Of a stretch of DNA of 33,112 nt, positions 1 to 8,615 are shown piece after piece (the first letter of the stretch is position 1; the number at the start of each line of letters is the position of its first letter). This DNA comes from Acidaminococcaceae bacterium (GTDB lineage Bacteria > Bacillota > Negativicutes > Acidaminococcales > Acidaminococcaceae). The stretch is taken from the NCBI GenBank assembly GCA_029004715.1, contig JAQVYX010000011.1, positions 1 to 33,112 on the forward strand, read 5' to 3'. Below the pieces are notes generated by a model that had not been told where the DNA came from, searched no databases, and saw only the letters and a list, made by a program, of their open reading frames with translations. The position numbers were made by a program, and so were the translations under genes.

Positions 1-1
1 G

Positions 2-460
2 CAGATTCTTATCTTAGTTATTTCTCTAGTTCTTATGGCTGGATTAACTTATATCGTAAATCACACTAAAGTAGGCAAGGCTATGAGAGCGGTGTCTTTT
101 GATGCTGATGCTGCTCGTCTTATGGGTATTAATATTGATCGTATTATTTCCATGACTTTTGCCTTGGGGTCTTCATTGGCCGCAGCGGCCGGTGTTTTGG
201 TTGGCGTTTATTATAACTCAATAGATCCTTTAATGGGCATGATGCCTGGCTTAAAGGCTTTTATAGCCGCTGTACTTGGAGGCATTGGTATAATCCCTGG
301 GGCCATGCTTGGTGGTGTTATTATGGGCATAGTAGAAGCAATGGTTAGTGGATTTTTCTCTTCTACTTTCCGTGATGCGGCGGCCTTTGGTATTTTAATT
401 TTGATCTTGCTTTATAGACCTTCGGGTATATTAGGTAAGAACATAAAAGAGAAAGTGTAG
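2..460 (+). CDS. livH: Branched-chain amino acid ABC transporter permease LivH (3' part)
   Basis: One of the two inner-membrane permeases of the high-affinity Leu/Ile/Val ABC importer. The frame is open from base 2, so the 5' part lies outside the window; about 152 residues are visible. The stretch around VGKAMRAVSFDADAARLMGI is the conserved cytoplasmic loop that contacts the ATPases in LivH/LivM-type permeases. Hydrophobic, Gly/Ala-rich segments follow, and a YRPSGILG-type C-terminal tail is typical of the family. LivM starts 11 bases after the stop, and livG and livF follow, so this is the canonical livHMGF order; a livJ/K binding protein would be expected upstream, outside the window. Family assignment is firm; substrate specificity within branched-chain amino acids is inferred. 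Confidence 0.95.
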   Translation, partial: QILILVISLVLMAGLTYIVNHTKVGKAMRAVSFDADAARLMGINIDRIISMTFALGSSLAAAAGVLVGVYYNSIDPLMGMMPGLKAFIAAVLGGIGIIPGAMLGGVIMGIVEAMVSGFFSSTFRDAAAFGILILILLYRPSGILGKNIKEKV

Positions 461-471
461 GTGGGGACGTT

Positions 472-1431
472 ATGAACAGCATAAAAAAACATGATTTGGC
501 AACCCTAGGCGCCTGCGCAGTTCTCTTTGCAATAGTTCAGACTCTTTTGTTTGTAGACTTTATTGGTCCCTTTTGGGAACTAAATATTATTCTTATTTTG
601 ATTAACGTTATCTTATCGGTAAGCTTAAACCTTATTAATGGTTATACGGGACAGTTTTCCATTGGGCATGCAGGGTTTTTAGCAGTAGGTGCTTATACAG
701 GCGCGATTATTACTGTAAAGCTTGGATTGCCATTTGAATTAGCCTTAGTAGTCGGTACCTTGTCTTCTGCACTGCTTGGCTTCTTAATCGGTCTTCCAAC
801 CTTACGTTTGAATGGTGACTATCTAGCGATTGCTACTTTGGGGTTGGGCGAAATTATTCGTATTTGTATATTAAACATTGAATATGTAGGTGGGGCTTCC
901 GGACTTATGGGAATACCCCGTTTTACTACCTTTGCTTGGGCTTTTTGGATTACGATTTTTGTTATTTTTGTTATTAAAAATTTCAAAAACTCAGCTCCCG
1001 GGCGTTGCTGTTTAGCTATTCGTGAAAATGAAATAGCAGCTGAAACTATGGGCATTGATACAACTAAATATAAAGTAATGGCTTTTACTATTGGTGCTGG
1101 GTTTGCTGGTACGGCGGGTGTTTTATTTGCTCATTATTTTTATATTGCACATCCTGCTTCTTTTACTTTCATGCGTTCTTTCGATATTCTAACTATGGTG
1201 GTTTTGGGGGGATTGGGGAGTATGACCGGAGCTATTACAGGGGCAGTGCTTTTGACGGCTATTTCTGCTGCGTTGGCCGAATATCCTGAATGGCGTATGG
1301 TTATTTACTCGCTAACCTTGATTATATTGATGATAAACAGACCTCAAGGTCTATTTGGCAGTAAAGAATTAAGCTTAAAAATGTTTGGGTTAGGAGGCAG
1401 CCATAATGGAAGAGCTACTGAAAGTAAATGA
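472..1431 (+). CDS. livM: Branched-chain amino acid ABC transporter permease LivM
   Basis: Second membrane subunit of the Leu/Ile/Val importer, 319 residues with about nine hydrophobic segments. Family landmarks are the GYTGQFSIGHAGFLAVGAY region near residues 57-75, the cytoplasmic coupling loop around residues 178-200 (GRCCLAIRENEIAAETMGID) and the C-terminal INRPQGLFG. A GGGGACG ribosome site lies just before the ATG. The last 26 bases overlap the start of livG, implying translational coupling. Residues 1-20 before the first membrane helix are short, as usual. Confidence 0.95.
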   Translation: MNSIKKHDLATLGACAVLFAIVQTLLFVDFIGPFWELNIILILINVILSVSLNLINGYTGQFSIGHAGFLAVGAYTGAIITVKLGLPFELALVVGTLSSALLGFLIGLPTLRLNGDYLAIATLGLGEIIRICILNIEYVGGASGLMGIPRFTTFAWAFWITIFVIFVIKNFKNSAPGRCCLAIRENEIAAETMGIDTTKYKVMAFTIGAGFAGTAGVLFAHYFYIAHPASFTFMRSFDILTMVVLGGLGSMTGAITGAVLLTAISAALAEYPEWRMVIYSLTLIILMINRPQGLFGSKELSLKMFGLGGSHNGRATESK

Positions 1432-2176
1432 TGTTTCTATGATTTTTGGCGGTTTACGAGCTGTTTCTAATTTTACAATGGAAATTAACAAGGGTGAATT
1501 GGTGGGACTTATTGGACCTAATGGTGCTGGTAAAACTACCGCTTTTAATATGCTGACAGGGGTTTATAATCCTAGCGAAGGAGAAATAACCTTTGAGGGC
1601 AAATTAGTAAATGGTAAAAAACCTTATCAGGTAACAGCTATGGGTATGGCACGTACTTTTCAAAACATTCGTTTGTTTTCGGAGCTAACCGTTATAGATA
1701 ATGTTAAAATTGCCTATAATATGCATGTACAATATTCTTTAGCAGAGGCAGTGTGCCGTTTTGGCCGTTATTTTAACGAAGAAGAAAGTATTACAAAAAA
1801 AGCAATTGAACTATTAAAAATTTTTAAGTTGGATCGTTTTAAAGATGAAATGGCAAAAAATCTTCCCTATGGCGAACAACGTCGTTTGGAAATTGCCAGA
1901 GCTTTAGCCACTGAGCCAAAGCTCTTACTATTAGATGAACCGGCAGCTGGTATGAATCCACAGGAAACCCATGAATTAATGGAAATGATTCGTTGGATTA
2001 GGAAAGAATTTGATTTAAGTATTTTACTAATTGAGCATGATATGAGTTTGGTTATGGGTGTATGTGAGAGACTTTATGTATTAGAATATGGCTTTTGTAT
2101 AGCCAAGGGCTTGCCCGATGAGATTAAACACAATAAGCGCGTTATTGAAGCGTATTTGGGCGAGGAGGTATCATAA
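1406..2176 (+). CDS. livG: Branched-chain amino acid ABC transporter ATPase LivG
   Basis: Cytoplasmic ATPase that, with LivF, powers the LivHM permease. In 256 residues it shows a Walker A motif GPNGAGKTT (about residues 37-45), the LivG-type signature LPYGEQRRLEIARAL in place of LSGGQ, Walker B LLLDEPAAGMNP and a switch histidine in LLIEHDM. The C-terminus (KRVIEAYLGEE) matches the LivG-specific extension. The ATG lies inside the end of livM and is preceded by AGGAGG; the stop overlaps the livF ATG by one base (TAATG). Regulation is presumably that of the whole operon. Confidence 0.96.
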   Translation: MEELLKVNDVSMIFGGLRAVSNFTMEINKGELVGLIGPNGAGKTTAFNMLTGVYNPSEGEITFEGKLVNGKKPYQVTAMGMARTFQNIRLFSELTVIDNVKIAYNMHVQYSLAEAVCRFGRYFNEEESITKKAIELLKIFKLDRFKDEMAKNLPYGEQRRLEIARALATEPKLLLLDEPAAGMNPQETHELMEMIRWIRKEFDLSILLIEHDMSLVMGVCERLYVLEYGFCIAKGLPDEIKHNKRVIEAYLGEEVS

Positions 2177-2880
2177 TGTTAAAGGTTGATCAGATAGACG
2201 TATTTTATGGTGCTATCCACGCCGTTAAAGGTCTTAGCATCGAAGTGGCTAAGGGTGAAATAGTTACCTTGGTTGGTTCCAATGGGGCAGGTAAGTCTAC
2301 AACTTTACGCACTATTTCTGGCCTAATGAAGCCCAAAAGTGGTACAATAGTATTCGAAGATAATAATATTGCAGGGATGGCTGCACATAAAATTGTAGCG
2401 AGTGGTTTATGCCAAGTTCCTGAGGGGCGTCATGTTTTTGCTAACATGACAGTTTTGGAAAATCTTGAAATGGGTGCTTACTTGCGCAGTGATAAAGATG
2501 GTATTGCCAAGGACATGGAAGATGTTTTCAAAAAATTTCCGCGTCTGCTAGAACGCAAAGAACAAGTTTCAGGCACGTTATCCGGAGGAGAGCAACAGAT
2601 GCTGGCTATGGGACGGGCTCTTATGAGTAAACCCAAATTACTCTTATTAGATGAACCTTCTATGGGGCTTGCCCCTCTTTTGGTTAAAGAAATTTTTCAT
2701 ATTGTTCAAGAGATAAATGAAGCAGGAACTACCGTACTTTTAGTTGAGCAAAATGCTAATATGGCACTTTCAATTGCTGATAAGGCCTATGTTTTAGAAA
2801 CAGGGAAAATAGTTTTGTCGGGTACGGCACAAGAATTGGCTAGCAGCGAAGCAGTAAAAAAAGCGTATTTAGGTGGTTAA
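2176..2880 (+). CDS. livF: Branched-chain amino acid ABC transporter ATPase LivF
   Basis: Second ATPase of the Liv importer, 234 residues, the usual LivF length. Motifs seen are Walker A GSNGAGKST (about residues 34-42), the Q-loop region VPEGRHVFANMTVLENL that is diagnostic for LivF, signature LSGGEQQMLAMGRAL, Walker B LLLDEPSMGLAP and switch His/Gln in LLVEQNAN. The ATG overlaps the livG stop, with GAGGAGG upstream. It is the last transporter gene; two small regulatory-looking genes follow closely without a terminator. Confidence 0.96.
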   Translation: MLKVDQIDVFYGAIHAVKGLSIEVAKGEIVTLVGSNGAGKSTTLRTISGLMKPKSGTIVFEDNNIAGMAAHKIVASGLCQVPEGRHVFANMTVLENLEMGAYLRSDKDGIAKDMEDVFKKFPRLLERKEQVSGTLSGGEQQMLAMGRALMSKPKLLLLDEPSMGLAPLLVKEIFHIVQEINEAGTTVLLVEQNANMALSIADKAYVLETGKIVLSGTAQELASSEAVKKAYLGG

Positions 2881-2901
2881 ACCTGAAGGGGAGTGAAGCA
2901 A

Positions 2902-3558
2902 ATGATTATAAGAGAGTTGATGACTTCGGATGTATTGACTATTGGCGAGGAAAAATCTATGCTGGAAGCTCGTGAATTAATGCTTTCCAATAACTATCGT
3001 CGTATTCCTGTTGTGGATGATATTAAACGTATTCGGGGCATTATTACTGATGGTGATATTGGACGTAGTGAGCCCTCAGATGCAAGTACTCTTTCTAAAT
3101 ATGAAGCAAGCTATCTGTTAAGCAAACTAAAAGTTCGTGATGTTATGACCAAGGCTGTTATTACTGTAAGGGAAACTGATGGTATAGAAATAGCCGCATA
3201 TCAGCTCTACAAGAATAAAATCGGTGCCTTGCCTGTAGTTAATGATGAAAATAAGCTTTGCGGTATTATTACGGATAGTGATATATTCAAGGCTTTTGTA
3301 GATATTATGGGCTATGCGCAAACATCCACTAAAATTACTATTGATACTACAGATAAAGTAGGGGTTTTGGCCGATATCACAGGCATTTTTAAAGAACGTG
3401 GTATTAATATTATTTCGATTGTTACTCGTAATGTGGGCAACAGTAATGCGGAAATAGTATTGCGTGCTGATTTAACAAATGGCATGGATGTTGTGGAGCA
3501 AATTAGAGAAGCAGGCTTTAATATTACAGATATTTCCACTTTGAAGGCTGGACAGTAA
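2902..3558 (+). CDS. CBS-domain pair plus ACT-domain protein (AcuB-like)
   Basis: About 218 residues: two CBS motifs (roughly 4-60 and 75-135) followed by an ACT domain (about 142-212, beginning KITIDTTDKVGVLADITGIF). CBS pairs bind adenine nucleotides and ACT domains bind amino acids, so the architecture suggests an allosteric sensor; the AcuB family of Firmicutes has this layout but its biochemical role is poorly defined. I chose the ATG at 2902 rather than the in-frame GTG at 2893: AAGGGGAG sits 8 bases before the ATG but runs straight into the GTG. It lies 21 bases after livF in the same direction, so an amino-acid-responsive role tied to the Liv importer is plausible but inferred. Confidence 0.85.
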   Translation: MIIRELMTSDVLTIGEEKSMLEARELMLSNNYRRIPVVDDIKRIRGIITDGDIGRSEPSDASTLSKYEASYLLSKLKVRDVMTKAVITVRETDGIEIAAYQLYKNKIGALPVVNDENKLCGIITDSDIFKAFVDIMGYAQTSTKITIDTTDKVGVLADITGIFKERGINIISIVTRNVGNSNAEIVLRADLTNGMDVVEQIREAGFNITDISTLKAGQ

Positions 3559-3559
3559 A

Positions 3560-3769
3560 ATGTCTGAAAAGCAGGAAAAATATTATGTTGGTGACATTGT
3601 GAGGATGAAAAAAGCCCATCCTTGTGGGTCATACGAATGGGAAATAACCAGGACAGGAATGGACTTTGGTCTTAAATGTCGTGGCTGTGGTCGTTTTGTT
3701 ATGATTCCGCGACCTAAGTTTGAAAAAGCAGTCAAGGGTATTTTGGAATCAGCAAAACCCGTAGGTTAA
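3560..3769 (+). CDS. DUF951 family protein
   Basis: A 69-residue protein of the DUF951 (YyzM-like) family widespread in Firmicutes; function unknown. Landmarks are YYVGDIVRMKKAHPCGS near the N-terminus, the KCRGCGR cysteine pair and the basic PRPKFEKAVK segment. The three cysteines could hold a metal, but this is not shown. In many Firmicutes DUF951 sits beside ychF, which here lies only about 780 bases downstream. The start follows the previous stop by one base and a terminator follows the gene. Confidence 0.85.
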   Translation: MSEKQEKYYVGDIVRMKKAHPCGSYEWEITRTGMDFGLKCRGCGRFVMIPRPKFEKAVKGILESAKPVG

Positions 3770-3776
3770 AAATGTT

Positions 3777-3810
3777 AAGACCTCAAAGCTTATGTTTTGA
3801 GGTCTTTCTT
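3777..3810 (+). terminator. Rho-independent terminator after the liv-DUF951 operon
   Basis: An 11-bp perfect stem AAGACCTCAAA / TTTGAGGTCTT with an 8-9 base loop is followed by TCTTTAT. It begins 8 bases after the DUF951 stop and closes the liv transcription unit. Confidence 0.85.
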
Positions 3811-3888
3811 TATGATATAATCATACTTGTAGTTAAAAAATGAGACCCAAGTAGATAAAAATCACTTATTTTATATGGGGGGATTACT

Positions 3889-4395
3889 ATGATTAGAAAC
3901 GCAACTATTGATGATGCACAAGCATTAGCCAATATATATGCGCATTATGTATTGGCTACTACGATTACTTATGAAACAGAGCCACCAGGGATTGAAGAAA
4001 TGGCTAACCGCTGGAAAAATATCAGTGCAAATTATCCTTACTTGGTCATGGAAGAACAAGGGAAAGTTATTGGTTATGCTTATGCGGGGCGTTTTCGTGA
4101 GCGCAAAGCTTTTGATCCTACTACGGAAGTATCAATATATTTTCACAAGGACTATTGTGGTAAAGGGCGGGGACCGGAACTGATGAATGCTTTATTTCAG
4201 GAGTTGGAAAAATACCCTTACGCTACTGCTGTAGCTTGTATTAGTAGTAACAATGACATTAGTGCAAAGTTTTGCAAAAATATGGGTTTTGTTTTTGTGG
4301 GCATCTTGGAAAATGTTGGTTATAAAATGAACCAATGGCTAGGATTAGCTGAGTACACAAAAAAATTGCGGGATTATAATAAAAATGCAATATAA
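3889..4395 (+). CDS. GNAT family N-acetyltransferase (phosphinothricin/L-amino acid type)
   Basis: A 168-residue acetyl-CoA-dependent N-acyltransferase. The N-terminus IRNATIDDAQALANIYAHYV, the TYETEPP segment and the V-S-I-Y strand before the pyrophosphate loop DYCGKGRGPEL (about residues 87-97) match the PAT/MnaT branch, whose members acetylate phosphinothricin, methionine sulfone or similar small amino-acid analogues. The actual substrate here is unknown. A GGGGGGATT ribosome site precedes the ATG. It stands alone between a terminator and a 155-base gap before ychF, so it is probably monocistronic. Confidence 0.85.
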   Translation: MIRNATIDDAQALANIYAHYVLATTITYETEPPGIEEMANRWKNISANYPYLVMEEQGKVIGYAYAGRFRERKAFDPTTEVSIYFHKDYCGKGRGPELMNALFQELEKYPYATAVACISSNNDISAKFCKNMGFVFVGILENVGYKMNQWLGLAEYTKKLRDYNKNAI

Positions 4396-4550
4396 GCTGT
4401 AATGAGTAGATTTTAGTAAAAGCTGCCACGGTGGGGTATTATAAAAAGCAAGGGAAAATATTATTGTCCAAAAAAAATCAATTTTACAGTGCAAAAATTT
4501 TCAATTTAAGGTAAAATTAGACAATAGAGATTATTAAAGGAGAGATGTTT

Positions 4551-5657
4551 GTGAGTACGAATTTAGAAATGGGAATTGTGGGACTGCCCAATGTAGGTAA
4601 AAGCACATTGTTTAATGCTATAACTAAGGCAGGAGCGGAAGCAGCCAATTACCCTTTTTGTACAATAGAACCTAATATAGGGGTTGTGGATGTGCCTGAT
4701 GAACGATTACAAGTACTCAGCGATATGTTTAAATCTAAAAAAATCGTACCCGCAGGTATGCGTTTTGTAGATATAGCAGGTTTGGTAAAAGGCGCTTCTA
4801 AGGGTGAAGGTTTAGGCAATAAATTTTTGGCACATATACGAGAAGTAGATGCTATTGCCCAGGTGGTACGTTGCTTTGAAGATGGCAATGTTACTCATGT
4901 AGAGGGTAGTATTGATCCAGTAAGGGATATAGAAATTATTAATACAGAATTATGCTTGGCAGATTTGGAAACAGTTGAAAAGACGATTACTCGTTTAAGG
5001 AAATTAGGCAAGGCAGGAGATAAAACAATCCCTGCAAAAATAGCGCTTATAGAAAAAGTTTTGGCGGCACTTGGTGAAGCTATACCGGCTAGACGCATAG
5101 AATTAACAAAAGACGAAAAGATTTTTTTAAGTGAGTTACAGCTATTAACCATGAAACCAGTTCTTTACGTTGCTAATGTTGGTGAAGATGAAGCAGCCGA
5201 TGCTTCTGCTAATGTTCATGTGCAGGCAGTAGAAAAATATGCCGCTGAGGATTATTCTGATGCTATAACTGTCTCTGCTAGAGTGGAGGCGGAAATCGCC
5301 GAGTTACCGGCAAGCGAGGCAAAAGAGTATTTAGAAATGGCAGGACTTGAAGAAGCCGGTTTGGATCGTTTGATTAAGGCGGGATTTAAGCTTTTGGGCT
5401 TGATGACGTTTCTAACAGCAGGGGAAATAGAATCAAGGGCTTGGACTATTGTACAAGGATATAAAGCACCTCAAGCAGCAGGCAAAATTCATACGGATTT
5501 TGAAAAGGGTTTTATTAGAGCTGAAATAGTGTCATATAAGGATTTAGTGGCCTGTGGATCCAAAGCGGCTGCTAAAGAAAAAGGTTTGGTGCGTCTTGAA
5601 GGTAAAGAATATGTCATGCAAGACGGCGATGTTGTAGAGTTTAGATTTAATGTCTAA
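4551..5657 (+). CDS. ychF: Redox-regulated ATPase/GTPase YchF (Obg family)
   Basis: Universally conserved Obg-family P-loop NTPase that binds ribosomes and prefers ATP; about 368 residues, normal length. Seen: P-loop GLPNVGKST, switch [22 protein letters not shown], the YchF-specific NVGE at the place of the usual NKxD (which accounts for relaxed nucleotide preference in the family), a coiled-coil insertion around residues 125-205, and a C-terminal TGS domain starting at [12 protein letters not shown]. The GTG at 4551 is preferred over the ATG at 4545: AAGGAG at 4537-4542 is 8 bases from the GTG but only 2 from the ATG. Confidence 0.95.
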   Translation: MSTNLEMGIVGLPNVGKSTLFNAITKAGAEAANYPFCTIEPNIGVVDVPDERLQVLSDMFKSKKIVPAGMRFVDIAGLVKGASKGEGLGNKFLAHIREVDAIAQVVRCFEDGNVTHVEGSIDPVRDIEIINTELCLADLETVEKTITRLRKLGKAGDKTIPAKIALIEKVLAALGEAIPARRIELTKDEKIFLSELQLLTMKPVLYVANVGEDEAADASANVHVQAVEKYAAEDYSDAITVSARVEAEIAELPASEAKEYLEMAGLEEAGLDRLIKAGFKLLGLMTFLTAGEIESRAWTIVQGYKAPQAAGKIHTDFEKGFIRAEIVSYKDLVACGSKAAAKEKGLVRLEGKEYVMQDGDVVEFRFNV

Positions 5658-5711
5658 GGTGGTTTAACGTGTACTTTAATGTCTTAAAGTTTACGAAAGG
5701 ATTCTTAAAAT

Positions 5712-6494
5712 ATGTTATTTGATACACATATGCATGCGGATTATTCTTGTGATGCAGTTCAAACTATTGTGGAAGCAATGGAGGCTGCTAAAATGGCTGG
5801 TATAGGAATGATTTTAACGGAACATTGGGATAGAGATTATCCTACTAATCCAGAAGAATTTCAATTTAATTTACAAGATTACTTTGCTAAAAACAACAAA
5901 TATCGGTCTGAAACTGTGCTTTTGGGCATTGAAGTAGGTATGCAACAGCATGTAGCCTTAATGGATAACCAAACTATAAAAGCCTATCCTTTTGATGAAG
6001 TTATTGCATCTATGCACTGTATGCACGGGCGTGATATGTATGAGCCTACTTCATATGAGGGGCTAAGTAAACATGAGGCAGTGAAGAAATATTTGGAAGA
6101 CTCAGTAGCGTGTTTGCAGTTGTATAAGGATTTTGATACCTATGGACACATTGACTATATTAGTCGTTATATGCCCTATGAGGATCAGAATTTACATTAC
6201 AGTGAGCACAGTCAACTTTGGGATCAAGTTTTCAAGTTACTAATTAACGGTGATAAGGCTATTGAAATTAATACCCGTCGTTTAGATCTAGACGGCGCAG
6301 CAGAGAATTTGATAGTTTTATATAAAAGATTTCAAGAACTGGGGGGACGTTACGTTACTTTGGGTAGTGATGCGCATTATTCCGAGCATGTTGGCAGAAG
6401 AATGCAGGAAGCTTTAGCAATTGCACAAAGTTGTAATTTGCAACCGGTATATTTCAAGGAAAGAAAACGAATGGTAATCAAGGAGGGCGAATAA
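5712..6494 (+). CDS. PHP-domain phosphoesterase (histidinol-phosphatase HisK-like)
   Basis: 260-residue PHP-superfamily metal-dependent phosphoesterase. The hallmark HxH is at residues 6-8 (FDTHMHADYS), followed by LTEHWD near residue 38, GIEVGM, the ASMHCMHG motif, and the terminal GSDAHYSEHVGRRM, which together supply the metal ligands. HisK-type histidinol phosphatases have this layout, but no other his genes are present, so the substrate is uncertain. A CGAAAGG ribosome site lies about 11 bases upstream. The next gene begins one base after its stop, so the two are co-translated. Confidence 0.8.
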   Translation: MLFDTHMHADYSCDAVQTIVEAMEAAKMAGIGMILTEHWDRDYPTNPEEFQFNLQDYFAKNNKYRSETVLLGIEVGMQQHVALMDNQTIKAYPFDEVIASMHCMHGRDMYEPTSYEGLSKHEAVKKYLEDSVACLQLYKDFDTYGHIDYISRYMPYEDQNLHYSEHSQLWDQVFKLLINGDKAIEINTRRLDLDGAAENLIVLYKRFQELGGRYVTLGSDAHYSEHVGRRMQEALAIAQSCNLQPVYFKERKRMVIKEGE

Positions 6495-6495
6495 A

Positions 6496-7251
6496 ATGAG
6501 GGTTGTACGATTTAAAGTTAGAGGTATTGATAGAATAGGTGTTATCGAAGAAGAGAATGTAAGAGCGGTGTCTGGATCTTTGGAGACATTTTGGCAGTTA
6601 ACAGATGATGTTTTTTCTTTGACTGATGTACATTTGTTGGCACCATGTGTACCTAAGCAGATAATTTGTGTAGGTTCTAACTACAAAAAGCATTCTAAAG
6701 AAATAACTTTTGAATATGCTCATGAGCCAATTTTATTTGGTAAAGCAGCACATACTATTATTGGAATGAATGAGACTATCATTTATCCCAATCAGACAAG
6801 TAGATTGGTTTATGAAGCAGAATTAGGCATAGTTATTAAACGCAAAATGCATAATATTACACCGGAGCAGGCTCATCAATATATTTTGGGTTATACTTGT
6901 GCTAATGATGTAACGGCTAGAGATTTACAGCTACAAGATAAACAATGGCTGCGCTGCAAGTCCTTTGATACTTTTTGCCCATTAGGACCATGGTTAGAAA
7001 CTAGCTTGGATCCCCAAGATTTGGCAATAAAATCATATTTAAATGGTGAATTAAAACAAGAAGCTCGCACTAGTGAAATGGTTTATACTCCTTACGAATT
7101 ATTGAGTTATATTTCTCAAAATATGACTTTAGATGCAGGTGATTTAATTTTAACAGGAACACCGCATGGTGATGGAGAGATGCTTCCCGGAGATGTAGTT
7201 GCTATAGAAATTGAGGGAATAGGCAAACTTGAAAATGTTGTCAGTAAGTAA
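6496..7251 (+). CDS. Fumarylacetoacetate hydrolase family protein
   Basis: 251 residues; a short N-terminal region (about 1-50) precedes the FAH C-terminal domain. Visible are VGSNYKKHSKE, the EAELGIVI metal-binding glutamates (near residue 110), the ANDVTARDLQ aspartate and the LTGTPHGDGE loop of FAH-fold enzymes. The family includes acylpyruvases, oxaloacetate decarboxylase/tautomerase and 2-hydroxyhepta-2,4-diene-dioate isomerases; reaction here not determinable. AAGGAGG sits inside the end of the preceding PHP gene, giving a tightly linked pair that ends in a bidirectional terminator. Confidence 0.85.
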   Translation: MRVVRFKVRGIDRIGVIEEENVRAVSGSLETFWQLTDDVFSLTDVHLLAPCVPKQIICVGSNYKKHSKEITFEYAHEPILFGKAAHTIIGMNETIIYPNQTSRLVYEAELGIVIKRKMHNITPEQAHQYILGYTCANDVTARDLQLQDKQWLRCKSFDTFCPLGPWLETSLDPQDLAIKSYLNGELKQEARTSEMVYTPYELLSYISQNMTLDAGDLILTGTPHGDGEMLPGDVVAIEIEGIGKLENVVSK

Positions 7252-7252
7252 G

Positions 7253-7295
7253 AAACAATAAGACCTGCGCTGTATAAGCGCAGGTCTTATTGTTT
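7253..7295. terminator. Bidirectional terminator between convergent genes
   Basis: An 18-bp perfect inverted repeat (7253-7270 with 7278-7295; core AAGACCTGCGC/GCGCAGGTCTT) with a 7-base loop. A-rich left and T-rich right flanks allow it to terminate both the FAH-family gene (+) and the M48 protease gene (-), which ends at 7303. Confidence 0.9.
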
Positions 7296-7302
7296 GTAAA
7301 AT

Positions 7303-8511
7303 TTATTTTTCACCTAAAGCAGCATCAACTTTTTGCCTAAAATATCCTTTGCTGCCAGTTTTATTTGTAGAATTTTTTTTCGCGGGATAGGAAGCTTTAT
7401 TTGCAGTATTAAGATTAGCAAGTAATTCATCGACGTTGTCATCGGCAGTAACTTGCATTATGGCTTCATCATTTAACCAAATGCGACCTTCACTAAAGGA
7501 AGCAAGGGGGTTTTGTATAGTTTTTTCATGATAAACTTTGGATAAGTTTCCTGCGATGAGATAAGCTCTTTCTAAAGTGCTAATGGAAGAGAGGGCGGCC
7601 GGAGTGCAAAAAACATGGTCATTAACGGTGATAAGACCATTTTTGCTATTTACTTTAACTTTATTGTTGCTATAGGAGGTAATTTTGGCATTATATTTAT
7701 CACGGCGTGCAATATTTCCGGGATGATCTGCAGGGTTAAAAATTTCACTAATAAAATTAGTATTGTTTTCTCCCATTTTTTCTAATACACGTTGCCAGGT
7801 GGCAGCTCCTGCACCTATGTTATAACCTGCAGCTTCAGTATATTGAAAAGCTTTTTCGTCAGCGGCTTTTTCCATAGGGAGGGTTACACTTTTGGCATTA
7901 CCTATATTAGCAATAACATTAGCACCTATAATGGAAACGGCATCAACATTTTGTGATTGGTACAGGGCAGCTAATACTTGTAGGGGGAGAGTTTTTTTTA
8001 CACCATTAGCAGGATCATTGTTTTGCCCATGTCCCATTTCGTGGGCAACAACAAGGGCAATTTCATCTTCGTTATAGTTCAATAAATCGAATAGGCCTAT
8101 ATTAACGCTTAGGTTATGGCCCAAAGTACAAAAAGCATTAAAGGTTTTTTCTTTGTTGACAAAATAATTGTAAGGTTTTTCTTGGATTGAGGGGTCAGTT
8201 TGTGCTATGGCTGCAGATAATCTTTGCATAATATCGTCAAGCATAGCATTAGCACGGGGTTCTTCACTAACGCCCACTTTTTCTTTAACTTGAGCAAGAT
8301 ATTTTTCGCGGCCTTTTTCGTCGTTATTTATATAATCTACTTGCTTGTTTAAATAGGCATATTGGGCACCTAGTCCTATAAGAGAGCCAAGAGCTGAAAC
8401 AGTATCAAAAGCTTCAGCTGGGCGCGGAGCTAATGCGCTTGTAGTAACAGTTATGCCAAGTAGCATACTTAAAGAGTAACATAAAAGTTTTTTGTGCATA
8501 ATAATTTTCAT
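7303..8511 (-). CDS. Exported M48-family zinc metalloprotease
   Basis: 402 residues. A hydrophobic N-terminus (about 8-27, then ALAPRPAEA) looks like a signal peptide, placing the enzyme outside the cytoplasm. The zinc-binding HEMGH is at residues 157-161 and a third ligand is likely E214 in EKAADEKAF. The fold matches BepA/LoiP-like M48 proteases that survey outer-membrane proteins, fitting a diderm host. The C-terminal half (about 290-402) has no motif I recognise; its tail is Lys/Ser/Asn-rich. GGGAGGA lies about 10 bases before the ATG. It is convergent with the FAH-family gene and divergent from the MATE gene. Confidence 0.88.
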   Translation of the reverse strand: MKIIMHKKLLCYSLSMLLGITVTTSALAPRPAEAFDTVSALGSLIGLGAQYAYLNKQVDYINNDEKGREKYLAQVKEKVGVSEEPRANAMLDDIMQRLSAAIAQTDPSIQEKPYNYFVNKEKTFNAFCTLGHNLSVNIGLFDLLNYNEDEIALVVAHEMGHGQNNDPANGVKKTLPLQVLAALYQSQNVDAVSIIGANVIANIGNAKSVTLPMEKAADEKAFQYTEAAGYNIGAGAATWQRVLEKMGENNTNFISEIFNPADHPGNIARRDKYNAKITSYSNNKVKVNSKNGLITVNDHVFCTPAALSSISTLERAYLIAGNLSKVYHEKTIQNPLASFSEGRIWLNDEAIMQVTADDNVDELLANLNTANKASYPAKKNSTNKTGSKGYFRQKVDAALGEK

Positions 8512-8574
8512 TATTACATTCCTCCCATTTTGACCTAATCATAATATAAAAACAATTAAAATTCAAATATATGA

Positions 8575-8580
8575 TATAAT
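8575..8580 (+). promoter_or_regulatory. Possible -10 element for the MATE gene
   Basis: A TATAAT hexamer lies 35 bases before the TTG start in the A/T-rich divergent gap 8512-8615. No convincing -35 box is present at 16-18 bases upstream, so this is only a candidate. Confidence 0.3.
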
Positions 8581-8615
8581 TAGAACCACAAAAGTTAGAA
8601 AAAGAAGGTTATTTT

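Noticed and set aside
4649-5152. Minus-strand open frames of 79 and 85 codons opposite ychF
   Set aside because: They mirror the strongly conserved ychF coding frame, have no ribosome sites and no recognisable domains.
5673-5690. ACTTTAA-TGTC-TTAAAGT hairpin after ychF as a terminator
   Set aside because: Seven nearly all-A/T pairs and no T-run; too weak to call.
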